Notes under the pieces: model-generated | Database searches by the model: none | What the model saw: the letters and a program-made list of their open reading frames with translations, nothing else | Told to the model about the DNA's origin: nothing | Source of the DNA: Streptomyces tendae | GTDB taxonomy: Bacteria > Actinomycetota > Actinomycetes > Streptomycetales > Streptomycetaceae | DNA: 64,000 nt | Direction: 5' to 3' | NCBI RefSeq assembly: GCF_014650435.1 | Contig: NZ_BMUY01000002.1 | Location: 62,001-126,000 of the forward strand | Shown here: positions 8,330-19,568 of the stretch, piece by piece | Layout of the letters: each line of letters opens with the position of its first letter | Numbering within the stretch: the stretch's first letter is position 1 | Position numbers and translations under genes: made by a program

Positions 8330-9319
8330 TCACCAGGGCTGGCGGGCCAGGTGTCCGTTGACCAGGAATCCGGGACGGGGGTCGAGTCGGTAGCTGTAGA
8401 GGGTGAACGGCTTGTTCACGGTGGTCCGCAGCCGCACCTCGTGAACCTGGGTCCAGCAGGACTCCCGGAGTTGCAGAGGGTGCCGCTCGGCCTTGAACGC
8501 ACCGCGCGAGGACCAACCGTCGACCACGACCAGATGTGACGCCAGACCATTGGTCCGCGGAGTGAACCGCGCGCCCAGCACCTGCGCCAGGTCCGAAAGG
8601 AACGCCACGTTCCCGCTCACGAGCACTCGACCCGCCCACCTCTTGGAACGGAACCCGTCGCCGTCCGTGTAGCCGTCCAGGAAGCCCTCGAAGGTTTCCC
8701 TGTCCCGAAGGACCACCCTGGGAAACCGCTGCCGCATGTGGTGCGCATCGCCACCCACGTACTGCCTCATCAGATCGGCCAGGTAGGACGACACGACACG
8801 GACGCGAAGGCCCGGAACGTCCCGTTGGAGGTAACCAGAAGGTCGCGTCACCGCCTCCAGGCGGGCGGGCAGTCCGGTCACCGCCGTGAGGCACGCCGCA
8901 TAGCGCGAGGCGAATGCCTCGTCATTGACCACCAACGAGACGTAGTTTCTGCCGACGGTCCCGTCCGCGCAGTTGGCTCCGATCAGGTAGCCCAGCTCGT
9001 AGCCCGGCTTGATGGTCAGCCTCGTGCGGCACAGCTTCCGCGCATGCGTCCAGGCGAGCACGGTCCCGGTGGCGTCCCTCGCGTGAACCCAGCCGTCGGG
9101 CGTACCCAGCATCTGGTCGGGCGCCACGGTGAAGCTGACACTGTCGGTAACGACGTCCATGACTTCACGAGCTCGGGCCGTGGCGACGGCCGTCACCGTG
9201 GTCGGAACCGTGCGCTGACCGTCCACCGTCCACAGCCGGCAGCCCACTCGCACATCCCGCGCCCGCAGGCGCCCCTCGACCGCGTTCACCGTCTGCTTGC
9301 TGGGCAGCCCGTACCCCAC
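8330..9319 (-). CDS. Stand-alone Hint/LAGLIDADG protein (intein-derived homing endonuclease, splicing-dead)
   Basis: A 329-residue protein built like an intein without exteins. A Hint-like N-part covers about residues 12-95 (RDVRVGCRLWTVDG; TVAPDQMLGTPDGW resembles intein block B). A two-motif LAGLIDADG endonuclease follows, with LGYLIGANCADG at 109-120 and FLDGYTDGDG at 213-222. A Hint C-part ends FLVNGHLARQPW at 318-329. Splicing residues look lost: no Cys or Ser at the expected first position, Gln where block B has His, and no terminal Asn. Start GTG 9319 has an AAGGGGGG ribosome site. The gene sits downstream of folE and its ribosome site abuts a perfect palindrome. The likely activity is DNA cleavage or binding; the target is unknown. 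Confidence 0.75.
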   Translation of the reverse strand: MGYGLPSKQTVNAVEGRLRARDVRVGCRLWTVDGQRTVPTTVTAVATARAREVMDVVTDSVSFTVAPDQMLGTPDGWVHARDATGTVLAWTHARKLCRTRLTIKPGYELGYLIGANCADGTVGRNYVSLVVNDEAFASRYAACLTAVTGLPARLEAVTRPSGYLQRDVPGLRVRVVSSYLADLMRQYVGGDAHHMRQRFPRVVLRDRETFEGFLDGYTDGDGFRSKRWAGRVLVSGNVAFLSDLAQVLGARFTPRTNGLASHLVVVDGWSSRGAFKAERHPLQLRESCWTQVHEVRLRTTVNKPFTLYSYRLDPRPGFLVNGHLARQPW

Positions 9320-9328
9320 AGCGCCCCC

Positions 9329-9359
9329 CCTTGATCAGTGACCCACTCACTGATCAAGG
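9329..9359. promoter_or_regulatory. Perfect 13-bp inverted repeat between folE and the Hint/homing gene
   Basis: CCTTGATCAGTGA (9329-9341), a 5-nt loop CCCAC, and TCACTGATCAAGG (9347-9359) pair without mismatch. In the minus-strand transcript the hairpin lies right after folE and its last bases (AAGG) run into the ribosome binding site of the Hint gene. It could be a folE terminator, a translational lock or a protein operator. A recognition site for the endonuclease is also conceivable. Confidence 0.75.
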
Positions 9360-9387
9360 ACGGTATCGGGCACCACCGACAATCGGG

Positions 9388-9993
9388 TCAGCGCGCCAGT
9401 ATCAGGCTCATTGCCTCGGCACGCGTCGTCGCATCCCGAAGCTGACCGCGCACCGCGGACGTCGTGGTCTTGGCGCCGGGCTTGCGAACCCCGCGTACCG
9501 ACATGCACATGTGTTCGGCCTCGACGACGACGATCACGCCCCGGGCCTCAAGGATCCGCATCAGCGAGTCGGCGACCTGCGTAGTGAGACGTTCCTGCAC
9601 CTGCAGGCGGCGCGCGAAGACCTCCACCAGCCGTGCGAGCTTCGACAGACCGGTGATCTTGCCACTCGCAGCCGGGATGTAGCCGATGTGTGCCACACCG
9701 TGGAACGGCAGCATGTGGTGCTCGCACAGACTGACGATTTCGATGTCCTTCACCAGCACCATCTCGTCGTGGCCGATGTCGAACGTCGTCGTCAGTACGT
9801 CCTCCGGCTCCTGCTCATGTCCCGCCAGAAGCTCCCGATACGCCCGCGCCACGCGCGCCGGTGTCTCCCTCAGGCCCTCGCGGTCCGGGTCCTCGCCGAC
9901 CGCGATCAGCAGTTCGCGTACGGCGTTCTCGGCACGCTTCTCGTCGAACTCGCCGATCTGGCCCTCGCCGTCCAGCGTCACGGGGTCGGTCAT
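9388..9993 (-). CDS. folE: GTP cyclohydrolase I
   Basis: A 201-residue enzyme catalysing GTP to 7,8-dihydroneopterin triphosphate, the first folate step. The motifs are [20 protein letters not shown], then [15 protein letters not shown] with the zinc Cys and catalytic His pair, [19 protein letters not shown], and [17 protein letters not shown] with the second zinc Cys. The frame is open from 10044, but ATG 9993 ([12 protein letters not shown]) has GAGG about 7 nt upstream and matches family length. It follows ftsH on the same strand. Confidence 0.95.
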   Translation of the reverse strand: MTDPVTLDGEGQIGEFDEKRAENAVRELLIAVGEDPDREGLRETPARVARAYRELLAGHEQEPEDVLTTTFDIGHDEMVLVKDIEIVSLCEHHMLPFHGVAHIGYIPAASGKITGLSKLARLVEVFARRLQVQERLTTQVADSLMRILEARGVIVVVEAEHMCMSVRGVRKPGAKTTTSAVRGQLRDATTRAEAMSLILAR

Positions 9994-10102
9994 CTGATGC
10001 CTCGTTCCTGATCCGTCCTGCGACGGCATACGAAAATGCCGCACCCCCCAAGGCTAGAACCTGGGGGGCGCGGCATACATTCCGGGCCGGGTGGGCCGGG
10101 TG

Positions 10103-12142
<2,040 letters not shown>

Positions 12143-12338
12143 CCACACGGAGCGGTGTCGCCCCGTCCCTCCTGCCATAGTGAGTTTGATAAGACAGTTC
12201 TTCTGACGGTACCCCAGCGTGGCGGCCCTCAGCCGCACGGGCGGGCCGACGTCCCGTCTGCATGCTCCAACGGCGCGGGGCCCCGAGGGGTTCCCGGGTG
12301 ACCCGCCGAAACACCGTGAAGCCCGTTACAGGGCTGCG

Positions 12339-12899
12339 TCAGCCGCCGTACACGTGGGGCGCGAGCGTACCGACGAACGGGAGGTTGCGGTACTTCTCGG
12401 CGTAGTCGAGGCCGTAGCCGACGACGAACTCGTTGGGGATGTCGAAGCCGACCCACTCCACGTCGATGGCGACCTTCGCGGCGTCGGGCTTGCGCAGCAG
12501 CGTGCACACCTTGAGGGAGGCGGGCTCGCGCGAGCCGAGGTTGGAGATCAGCCAGGACAGGGTCAGGCCGGAGTCGATGATGTCCTCGACGATCAGGACG
12601 TGGCGGCCCTTGATGTCGGTGTCGAGGTCCTTGAGGATCCGCACCACACCGGAGGACTGGGTGCCCGCGCCGTACGAGGACACCGCCATCCAGTCCATCG
12701 TGACGGGGGTGGACAGCGTGCGCGCCAGGTCGGCCATGACCATCACGGCGCCCTTGAGGACGCCGACGATGAGCAGGTCCTTGCCCGCGTACTCCGCGTC
12801 GATCTTCGCGGCCAGCTCGGCCAGCTTCGCGTCGATCTCTTCCTTGGTGATGAGTACCTTCTCGAGGTCGGCACCCATGTCGTTCGCGTCCACCCGCAT
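12339..12899 (-). CDS. hpt: Hypoxanthine phosphoribosyltransferase
   Basis: A 186-residue purine salvage enzyme making IMP or GMP from hypoxanthine or guanine plus PRPP. The motifs are [17 protein letters not shown], the PRPP-binding loop [41 protein letters not shown] and the end APHVYGG. ATG 12899 ([14 protein letters not shown]) is chosen. There is only a weak AAAG upstream, so MGADLEK at 12878 is possible. It follows tilS on the same strand; the tilS-hpt-ftsH order is widely conserved in bacteria. Confidence 0.95.
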   Translation of the reverse strand: MRVDANDMGADLEKVLITKEEIDAKLAELAAKIDAEYAGKDLLIVGVLKGAVMVMADLARTLSTPVTMDWMAVSSYGAGTQSSGVVRILKDLDTDIKGRHVLIVEDIIDSGLTLSWLISNLGSREPASLKVCTLLRKPDAAKVAIDVEWVGFDIPNEFVVGYGLDYAEKYRNLPFVGTLAPHVYGG

Positions 12900-12973
12900 C
12901 ACTTTCGGTCGTCCCACCGGCCACACCGGAGCACCCCGGCGATCCGTGTGCGGATCGGTGGGAGGGTCCGGAT

Positions 12974-14032
12974 TCAGCCTTGCCGAATCACCAGTCTGCC
13001 ACCCTGCCGCCGGGCGACGACTTTGCCGGGGAGGTTGATGGCCCCCTGACCGCGCCAGCCGGTGATCAGCCGGTCGACTTCCTCGATGTGGCGGGCGAAC
13101 AGGGCGCCGCCGGGGGCACCGGCTTCGAGGGCGGCGCGGCGCAGGATCCGGCGGCGTACGGCGGGCGGCAGGGCGTACAGCTTGGCGCATTCGAGTCCGC
13201 CGGCGGCGTCGCGGACGCCGGCTTCGGCCTGGCGGGCCCAGGTGTCGAGGGCGTCGGCGTCGTCCCGGGAGAGCTGGGCCGTACGGGCGAGGGCCTCGAC
13301 GACGCCTTTGCCGAGCGCCTTCTCCAGGGCGGGCAGGCCCTCGTGGCGCAGCCGGGAGCGGGTGTAGGCGGGGTCGGCGTTGTGGGGGTCGTCCCAGACG
13401 GGCAGGGACTGGACCATGCATGCCTTGCGAGCGGTCTGGCGGTCGACCTGGAGGAAGGGGCGCCGGTAACGGCCGCCGGCCCCCGAGACCGCGGCCATGC
13501 CCGACAGGGAGCGGATGCCGGAGCCGCGGGCGAGGCCCAGCAGGACGGTCTCGGCCTGGTCGTCGCGGGTGTGGCCGAGCAGCACGGCGGCGGCGCCGTG
13601 ACGGGCGGCGGCGGCGTCCAGCGCGGCGTAGCGGGCGTCGCGGGCAGCGGCTTCCGGGCCGCCCTCGCGGCCCACGGTCACGGCGGTGGCCTCCACGGGG
13701 TCGAGGCCCAACTCGCGCAGGCGCAGGACGACTTCCTCGGCGCGCAGGTCGGAGCCGCTCTGCAGGCCGTGGTCGACGGTGACCCCGCCGGCCCGGACGC
13801 CGAGCCGGGGGGCCTCGAAGGCGAGGGCGGAGGCGAGCGCCATGGAGTCGGCACCGCCGGAGCAGGCCACGAGCACGAGCGGTGCCGTCGGAAGTCCGGG
13901 CGGGCGTTCGGGCGTACGCTCGACGGCCGTCGCGGCGGGGACGCCGGCCGGAGTGTTCAGTTCGGTGAGGATGTCGTGGAGGACGCGGCGGACCGCCAGG
14001 CGTATCGCCGCGACCGCAGGATGGGGACCCAT
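12974..14032 (-). CDS. tilS: tRNA(Ile)-lysidine synthase
   Basis: A 352-residue N-type PP-loop ATPase that lysinylates C34 of tRNA-Ile(CAU), changing its decoding from AUG to AUA. The PP-loop [11 protein letters not shown] lies at about residues 57-67, followed by [28 protein letters not shown] and [22 protein letters not shown] with the conserved substrate-binding set. [21 protein letters not shown] marks the later part. It is shorter than E. coli TilS because the extra C-terminal domain is reduced, as usual in actinobacteria. Confidence 0.94.
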   Translation of the reverse strand: MGPHPAVAAIRLAVRRVLHDILTELNTPAGVPAATAVERTPERPPGLPTAPLVLVACSGGADSMALASALAFEAPRLGVRAGGVTVDHGLQSGSDLRAEEVVLRLRELGLDPVEATAVTVGREGGPEAAARDARYAALDAAAARHGAAAVLLGHTRDDQAETVLLGLARGSGIRSLSGMAAVSGAGGRYRRPFLQVDRQTARKACMVQSLPVWDDPHNADPAYTRSRLRHEGLPALEKALGKGVVEALARTAQLSRDDADALDTWARQAEAGVRDAAGGLECAKLYALPPAVRRRILRRAALEAGAPGGALFARHIEEVDRLITGWRGQGAINLPGKVVARRQGGRLVIRQG

Positions 14033-14224
14033 GTCCGGTGCCCTTCATGAAGTTGTCGGGGGTGAGCCCGAGGTTCGGTCACGCAGAGTGTGTAGATGGT
14101 GACAGAAACGGGCCGTTCCCTGAGCATCGCACGCCTGCCGATGGCTCACGGTCCCTCGGACGGGTGATTGGAGGGTCGTTCGCCTGCCGTCGGCCGGAAT
14201 CGTTTCACGCCCCGCCCGCGCGGC

Positions 14225-15352
14225 TCACGCCTCCGGCTTGCGGTGCACCCGCGCGATCCAGTCCGCCGGTTTGGCGATCTCCGACTTGGTGGGGAGTGTG
14301 TTGGGCGAGGTCCAGACGCGGTTGAAGCCGTCCATGCCGCACTCCTCCACGACGGCCCGCACGAACCGTTCGCCGTCCCGGTACTGGCGGAGCTTGGCGT
14401 CCAGGCCGAGCAGTTTGCGCAGCGCCATGTCGAGGCGGGAGGCGCCCTTGGCGCGGCGCTGCTGGAACTTCTCGCGGATCTCCCCGACGCTCGGCACGAC
14501 CGCCGGTCCGACGCCGTCCATCACGAAGTCGGCGTGCCCCTCCAGGAGGGACATCACGGCGGTGAGGCGGCCGAGAACCTCCCGTTGGGCCGGGGTCTGC
14601 ACCAGTTCCACGAGCGAGCGGCCGCCGTCGTCCTCCTCCGCCTCGGGACGGCCCCCGGCCAGCGTCTGGGCGGCCTCGCGGACCCGTTCGAGGACGGTCA
14701 TGGGGTCGACGTCGGTCTCGGACAGGAACGACTGGATCTCGCCCTCCAGGTGGTCGCGCAGCCAGGGCACGGCGGTGAACTGCGTGCGGTGCGTCTCCTC
14801 GTGCAGGGTCACCCACAGGCGGAAGTCGTGGGGCTCCACGTCGAGTTCGCGCTCGACGTGCACGATGTTCGGCGCGACCAGGAGCAGCCGTCCGCCGCCG
14901 TTCGCGCCGGCGGGCAGTTCGCGGGTGGCGGGGGCGAAGGTCTCGTACTGGCCGAGGACGCGGGAGGACAGGAACGACAGCAGCATGCCCAGCTCCACGC
15001 CGGTGACCTTGCCGCCGACGGCGCCGAGGACCGCGTTGCCCGCGCCGCCGCCGCGCCGCTCCTGCATCTTCTCCAGCAGGGGTTTGAGGATCTCCCGGAA
15101 CCCGGCGACGTTGGCCCGGACCCAGCCGGGCCGGTCGACCACCAGGACGGGGGTGTCGTGGGTCTCCTCGGTACCCATCCGGGTGAAACCGCGGACGTGC
15201 TCCTCCGAGGACTTGGCATGGCGGCGGAGCTCGGCGACGACGGCCCTGGCCTCGTCGCGGCTCACCTCGGGGCCCGGCCGTACGAGCCGGGTCGCGGTCG
15301 CCACCGCGAGGTTCCAGTCGACCATGCCGGAATTTGCGCCGATGCTCGTCAT
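14225..15352 (-). CDS. Zinc-dependent metalloprotease-like protein (DUF2342 / F420-associated family)
   Basis: A 375-residue protein. The MVDWNLAVATATRLVRPGP start and the central LWVTLHEETHRTQFTAVPWLRDHL with an HExxH-type HEETH fit the actinobacterial zinc-metalloprotease-like family, often annotated as associated with F420 or as DUF2342. A second conserved block is LEGHADFVMDGVGP. Substrate and biological role are unproven. ATG 15352 has no ribosome site but has TACCGT 6 nt upstream (15359-15364), predicting a leaderless mRNA. It lies between dacB and tilS on the same strand, as in other streptomycetes. Confidence 0.85.
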   Translation of the reverse strand: MTSIGANSGMVDWNLAVATATRLVRPGPEVSRDEARAVVAELRRHAKSSEEHVRGFTRMGTEETHDTPVLVVDRPGWVRANVAGFREILKPLLEKMQERRGGGAGNAVLGAVGGKVTGVELGMLLSFLSSRVLGQYETFAPATRELPAGANGGGRLLLVAPNIVHVERELDVEPHDFRLWVTLHEETHRTQFTAVPWLRDHLEGEIQSFLSETDVDPMTVLERVREAAQTLAGGRPEAEEDDGGRSLVELVQTPAQREVLGRLTAVMSLLEGHADFVMDGVGPAVVPSVGEIREKFQQRRAKGASRLDMALRKLLGLDAKLRQYRDGERFVRAVVEECGMDGFNRVWTSPNTLPTKSEIAKPADWIARVHRKPEA

Positions 15353-15358
15353 GGGTCA

Positions 15359-15364
15359 ACGGTA
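15359..15364 (-). promoter_or_regulatory. -10 element of a leaderless transcript for the metalloprotease-like gene
   Basis: On the minus strand TACCGT is followed by TGACCC and then the ATG at 15352. The TANNNT plus 6 nt spacing and the absence of a Shine-Dalgarno predict a leaderless start. Confidence 0.5.
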
Positions 15365-15450
15365 CGGGAGCGCTGCCGCTGGGGGGCAGTCGTGCGGCGG
15401 GGTGGGTGCCGGGTGCCAGGTCGGCGGGCTTGAGGTCCGTTGCCTGGGCG

Positions 15451-15577
15451 CCCGGCGTTGCGGTGCCGCTGCGCCCACCCTCCCCCACTCTCGGCTTCGC
15501 TCGAGCGGGGGGACCCCCATCGCCCCAGCGGCACGATTGCCCGCAGCTGGGGCGGCAGGCGACTGCCCGCAGCTAGG
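15451..15577. repeat. Dispersed intergenic repeat, copy 2, with a nested second repeat
   Basis: The outer arms GTGCCGCTG (15463-15471) and CAGCGGCAC (15526-15534) form a 9-bp perfect stem matching the copy near 4.87 kb. The loop carries a different element, TCCCCCACTC, then GCTTCGCTCGAGCGGGGGGA (15481-15513), with its own inverted arms; I recognise it as another recurring Streptomyces sequence. The unit GACTGCCCGCAGCTAGGG then repeats a preceding GATTGCCCGCAGCTGGGG and includes the dacB stop codon. Confidence 0.65.
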
Positions 15578-17174
15578 GCATCGGCGACGCCAGTGCTGTT
15601 GCCGCTCGGTCCAGGGTTGTCTGGGCCGTCCAGGGGTCCGTCGTGGCGTTGGCCAGGAAGGCGAAGCCCAGGAGGTGGCCGTCGGGGGTGGCGACCGTGC
15701 CGGCGAGGGTGTTCACGCCCGTGAGGGTGCCGGTCTTGGCGCGGACCAGGCCCGCTGCTCCGTCCGTGTAACGGCCGGCCAGGGTGCCGGTGAAGTGGGC
15801 GACGGGCAGACCGGTGAGGACCGGGCGCAGCTGGGGTCGGGCCGGGTCGGCCGCCTCGGCCAGCAGGGCGGTGAGCAGGTCGGCGCTGATCAGGTCGGTG
15901 CGGTCCAGGCCGCTTCCGTCGTGGAAGCGTGCCCCCTGCACCGGTAGGCCGAGCTGCCCCAGGCGGGCCGTGACGGCGGCGCCCGCACCGTCGAAGTCGG
16001 CGCGTTTGCCGGTCGCCACGGCGGTGTGGCGGGCCAGGGCCTCGGCGAGGTCGTTGTCGCTGTTGGTCAGCATCCGCTCGACCAGCGCCGACAGCGGGGG
16101 CGAGGAGACCGTGGCGAGGGTGTCGGCGCGGGCCGTGGCCTTGGAGGGGCCGGGGGCCGACGCGGTGACGCCGTGCTCCTTCAGGAGGCCGGCGAAGGTG
16201 CGGGCGGCGTCGGCGGCCGGGTCGGGCACGCGCGGTGCGGGGCCGCTGGTGGAGTCGTCGGTGCGGCCCTCGTCGGCCATCAGGGCGGTGACGCGGGCGA
16301 GGTTGTCGTTGACCCCGATCGGGTGCATCTCGGTACCGGCGTAGAGCGTCGTGTCGTACGACAGCGTCACCTTGCGCACGTCGCGCTTCTTGAGGGCGGC
16401 GGCGGTCTTCTCGGCGAGGGTGCGCAGACTCGCCAGGCCGCGGGGGTCCTTGCGCGCGGTGAGGGTGGGGTCGCCGCCGCCGACCAGGACGAGTTCGCCG
16501 GTGTCGGCCTCCAGGGCGGTGCGGGTGGTGAGGCGGTGGTCGGGGCCGAGGGCGGTGAGGGCGGCGACGGCGGTGGCGATCTTGGTGGTGGAGGCGGGGA
16601 TGAGCGGGGCGTCGCCGCCGAGGCCGTACAGGCGTTTGCCGGTGGTGAGGTCGACGACGGCCGCCGCGCGGTGCTCGCCGAGCGCGGGGTCGTCCTTCAG
16701 CAGGGGGTCGAGGAGGCCGGCGAGGTCCTTGCCGCCGGGTGCCGCCTTGACGCCGCCGGGTGTGGTGGTGCCGCCGAGTCCGGTCAGTACCGCCCCGGCG
16801 CTGGGGGCGGGACGGGGCGAACCGGACGACGTACCGGAGGCCCCGGATCCGCTGCCGTGATCTGTGCCACCCGTCTGCTCCAGGGCGACGGCCCGGTCCC
16901 GCTCGGCCGTACGCTGACCCGTGGAGTCCCAGGGGCCGGCGGCGGTCACCACACCGGCGGCCAGTGCCAGCCCGGCAGTGGCGGCACCGGCGGTGTACTG
17001 CCAGGTCTTCGGCCCCGTGATCCGGGCGAGCTGCGGTCCCGTGGCCCGCGCGAACCGTGCGACCCGCGGTTTGGCGGTCCGGGCGAAGCGTGCCAGACGG
17101 GGACGAACGGCACTCGCGGCCCGCGCCACGTGCGGTCCCGCGGTCCGCCAAGGCCTCAGCTCTGGCACTGTCAC
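15573..17174 (-). CDS. dacB: D-alanyl-D-alanine carboxypeptidase / endopeptidase (PBP4 family, S13)
   Basis: A 533-residue penicillin-binding protein that trims peptidoglycan pentapeptides and cross-links outside the cell. A basic N-terminus precedes a membrane segment near residues 60-85 (TAGAATAGLALAAGVVTAAG). The catalytic serine is in PASTTKIATAV (SxxK, about residue 195). SDN in TNSDNDLAEALARH gives the SxN motif, and AKTGTLTGVNTLAG gives the KTG. Start GTG 17174 follows a good GAAAGGGG. It is divergent from ppa, an arrangement conserved in streptomycetes. Its stop lies within a dispersed repeat. Confidence 0.92.
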   Translation of the reverse strand: MTVPELRPWRTAGPHVARAASAVRPRLARFARTAKPRVARFARATGPQLARITGPKTWQYTAGAATAGLALAAGVVTAAGPWDSTGQRTAERDRAVALEQTGGTDHGSGSGASGTSSGSPRPAPSAGAVLTGLGGTTTPGGVKAAPGGKDLAGLLDPLLKDDPALGEHRAAAVVDLTTGKRLYGLGGDAPLIPASTTKIATAVAALTALGPDHRLTTRTALEADTGELVLVGGGDPTLTARKDPRGLASLRTLAEKTAAALKKRDVRKVTLSYDTTLYAGTEMHPIGVNDNLARVTALMADEGRTDDSTSGPAPRVPDPAADAARTFAGLLKEHGVTASAPGPSKATARADTLATVSSPPLSALVERMLTNSDNDLAEALARHTAVATGKRADFDGAGAAVTARLGQLGLPVQGARFHDGSGLDRTDLISADLLTALLAEAADPARPQLRPVLTGLPVAHFTGTLAGRYTDGAAGLVRAKTGTLTGVNTLAGTVATPDGHLLGFAFLANATTDPWTAQTTLDRAATALASPMP

Positions 17175-17253
17175 CAGCCCCTTTCGCGATCACACACCTG
17201 CGTGAGGGACACTTAACCACCAGAACTATGTGCTGATCATGGAGGAGCGTCCG

Positions 17254-17745
17254 GTGGAGTTCGACGTCACGATCGAGATCCCGAAGGGTTCGCGGAACAA
17301 GTACGAGGTGGACCACGAGACCGGTCGTATCCGCCTGGACCGCCGCCTGTTCACCTCGACCGCCTACCCGACCGACTACGGCTTCGTCGAGAACACCCTC
17401 GGCGAGGACGGCGACCCGCTGGACGCGCTGGTCATCCTGGACGAGCCGACCTTCCCTGGCTGCCTCATCCGCTGCCGCGCGATCGGCATGTTCCGGATGA
17501 CGGACGAGGCCGGCGGCGACGACAAGCTGCTGTGCGTGCCGTCGACCGACCCGCGTGTGGAGCACCTGCGTGACATCCACCACGTCTCGGAGTTCGACCG
17601 CCTGGAGATCCAGCACTTCTTCGAGGTCTACAAGGACCTGGAGCCCGGCAAGTCCGTCGAGGGCGCCGACTGGGTGGGCCGCACCGACGCCGAGGCCGAG
17701 ATCGAGCGGTCCTACAAGCGCTTCAAGGACCAGGGCGGCCACTGA
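17254..17745 (+). CDS. ppa: Inorganic pyrophosphatase (family I)
   Basis: A 163-residue cytoplasmic enzyme hydrolysing PPi to two phosphates. The motifs are [48 protein letters not shown] with the metal-binding acidic residues, and [15 protein letters not shown] 17254 is preferred over the upstream GTG 17230 because GGAGGAG sits at 17241-17247 and the protein then begins (M)[11 protein letters not shown] like its relatives. The vacuolar-type HppA at 58.6 kb is a second, membrane pyrophosphatase in this window. Confidence 0.95.
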   Translation: MEFDVTIEIPKGSRNKYEVDHETGRIRLDRRLFTSTAYPTDYGFVENTLGEDGDPLDALVILDEPTFPGCLIRCRAIGMFRMTDEAGGDDKLLCVPSTDPRVEHLRDIHHVSEFDRLEIQHFFEVYKDLEPGKSVEGADWVGRTDAEAEIERSYKRFKDQGGH

Positions 17746-17762
17746 GCAGTCCGGACACCCGT

Positions 17763-17794
17763 AACGGGCCGCACGCACACGCGTGCGGCCCGTT
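17763..17794 (+). terminator. Strong hairpin terminator after ppa
   Basis: AACGGGCCGCACGC (17763-17776) and GCGTGCGGCCCGTT (17781-17794) pair perfectly over 14 bp with an ACAC loop, followed by CGTGTTT. It lies 18 nt after the ppa stop. Confidence 0.85.
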
Positions 17795-17831
17795 CGTGTT
17801 TGAGTGACCATACTGAGGTCAACAGGAGGGT

Positions 17832-19568
17832 GTGTCGGTACCAGGGAGCGTTGCGCAGGTGACGGAGGCGGAGGAGCCCAAACCGCAGTCGGACGAGGCC
17901 CGCAGTGCCTTCCGGCAGCCCAGTGGGATCGCGGCGTCGATCGACGGCGAGTCGTCGACGACGTCCGAGTTCGAGATCCCGCAGGGGCTCGCGGTCCCGC
18001 GGCACGCCGGTACCGAGTCCGAGACGACCTCGGAGTTCTCGCTCCCCGACGGCCTGGAGGTCCCGCAGGCCCCGCCCGCCGACGCCGAGGGCTCGGCGTT
18101 CACCATGCCGAGCACCCACAGTGCCTGGACGGCGCCGGCCGCCTTCACCCCGGCGAGCGGCTTCCCGGCGGTGAACCTGACGGACGTGCCCTGGCAGGAC
18201 CGGATGCGCGCCATGCTGCGCATGCCGGTGGCCGAGCGGCCCGCGCCGGAGCCCTCGCAGAAGCACGACGACGAGACCGGCCCCGCCGTGCCGCGCGTGC
18301 TGGACCTGACGCTGCGTATCGGGGAGCTGCTGCTGGCGGGCGGTGAGGGCGCCGAGGACGTGGAGGCGGCCATGTTCGCCGTCTGCCGGTCCTACGGCCT
18401 GGACCGCTGCGAGCCGAACGTCACCTTCACCCTGCTGTCGATCTCCCACCAGCCGTCCCTGGTGGACGACCCGGTGACGGCGTCGCGCACGGTACGCCGC
18501 CGCGGCACCGACTACACGCGGCTCGCGGCCGTCTTCCACCTGGTGGACGACCTCAGCGACCCCGACACGAGCATCTCCCTGGAGGAGGCATACCGGCGCC
18601 TCGCGGAGATCCGCCGCAACCGGCACCCTTACCCCACCTGGGTGCTGACCATGGCGAGCGGGCTCCTCGCGGGCGGGGCCTCGCTGCTCGTCGGCGGTGG
18701 GCTGACCGTGTTCTTCGCGGCGATGTTCGGCTCGATGCTCGGCGACCGGCTGGCGTGGCTGTGCGCCGGGCGCGGGCTGCCGGAGTTCTACCAGTTCGCG
18801 GTGGCGGCGATGCCGCCCGCCGCGATGGGCGTCGCGCTGACCGTGACGCACGTCGACGTGAAGGCGTCCGCGGTCATCACCGGTGGGCTGTTCGCGCTGC
18901 TGCCCGGACGGGCGCTGGTGGCGGGGGTGCAGGACGGTCTGACCGGGTTCTACATCACCGCCGCCGCCCGTCTGCTGGAGGTCATGTACTTCTTCGTCAG
19001 CATCGTCGCCGGGGTGCTGGTGGTGCTGTACTTCGGGGTCCAGCTGGGTGCCGAGCTGAATCCGGACGCCAAGCTCGGCACCGGTGACGAACCGTTCGTG
19101 CAGATCTTCGCCTCGATGCTGCTCTCGCTGGCCTTCGCGATCCTGCTCCAGCAGGAACGGGCCACCGTCCTCGCGGTGACCCTGAACGGCGGCATCGCCT
19201 GGTGCGTGTACGGCGCCATGCACTACGCCGGCGACATCTCGCCGGTGGCCTCCACGGCCGCCGCGGCGGGGCTCGTGGGCCTGTTCGGGCAGCTGATGTC
19301 CCGGTACCGGTTCGCGTCGGCGCTGCCGTACACGACCGCGGCGATCGGGCCGCTGCTGCCCGGTTCGGCGACGTACTTCGGTCTGCTGGGCATCGCGCAG
19401 GGCGAGGTCGACTCGGGACTGCTGTCGCTGTCCAACGCGGTCGCCCTGGCGATGGCCATCGCGATCGGGGTGAACCTGGGTGGGGAGATCTCCCGGCTGT
19501 TCCTGAAGGTGCCCGGCGCCGCGAGTGCGGCGGGACGCCGGGCAGCCAAGCGGACGCGGGGGTTCTAG
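17832..19568 (+). CDS. ThrE-type threonine/serine exporter
   Basis: A 578-residue protein fusing both halves of the ThrE family. A soluble N-terminal part (about 1-150) contains a duplicated motif TTSEFEIPQGLAVP / TTSEFSLPDGLEVP. A DUF1212 domain follows (VLDLTLRIGELLLAGGEGAEDVEAAM, then PNVTFTLLSIS), with about ten membrane helices to the end, the last ones resembling DUF3815. Corynebacterial ThrE exports threonine and serine by proton antiport. GTG 17832 has AGGAGG only 2 nt away; GTG 17859 (VTEAEEP) is a plausible alternative. Its stop codon overlaps that of the convergent DedA gene within one CTAG. Confidence 0.85.
   Translation: MSVPGSVAQVTEAEEPKPQSDEARSAFRQPSGIAASIDGESSTTSEFEIPQGLAVPRHAGTESETTSEFSLPDGLEVPQAPPADAEGSAFTMPSTHSAWTAPAAFTPASGFPAVNLTDVPWQDRMRAMLRMPVAERPAPEPSQKHDDETGPAVPRVLDLTLRIGELLLAGGEGAEDVEAAMFAVCRSYGLDRCEPNVTFTLLSISHQPSLVDDPVTASRTVRRRGTDYTRLAAVFHLVDDLSDPDTSISLEEAYRRLAEIRRNRHPYPTWVLTMASGLLAGGASLLVGGGLTVFFAAMFGSMLGDRLAWLCAGRGLPEFYQFAVAAMPPAAMGVALTVTHVDVKASAVITGGLFALLPGRALVAGVQDGLTGFYITAAARLLEVMYFFVSIVAGVLVVLYFGVQLGAELNPDAKLGTGDEPFVQIFASMLLSLAFAILLQQERATVLAVTLNGGIAWCVYGAMHYAGDISPVASTAAAAGLVGLFGQLMSRYRFASALPYTTAAIGPLLPGSATYFGLLGIAQGEVDSGLLSLSNAVALAMAIAIGVNLGGEISRLFLKVPGAASAAGRRAAKRTRGF

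Noticed and set aside
8330..9319. Functional splicing intein
   Set aside because: There is no extein sequence on either side and the splice residues are absent.
15349..17811. 820-codon minus-strand open frame around dacB
   Set aside because: It is a high-GC shadow frame. The dacB frame has the PBP motifs; only Arg/His/Pro-rich noise appears here.
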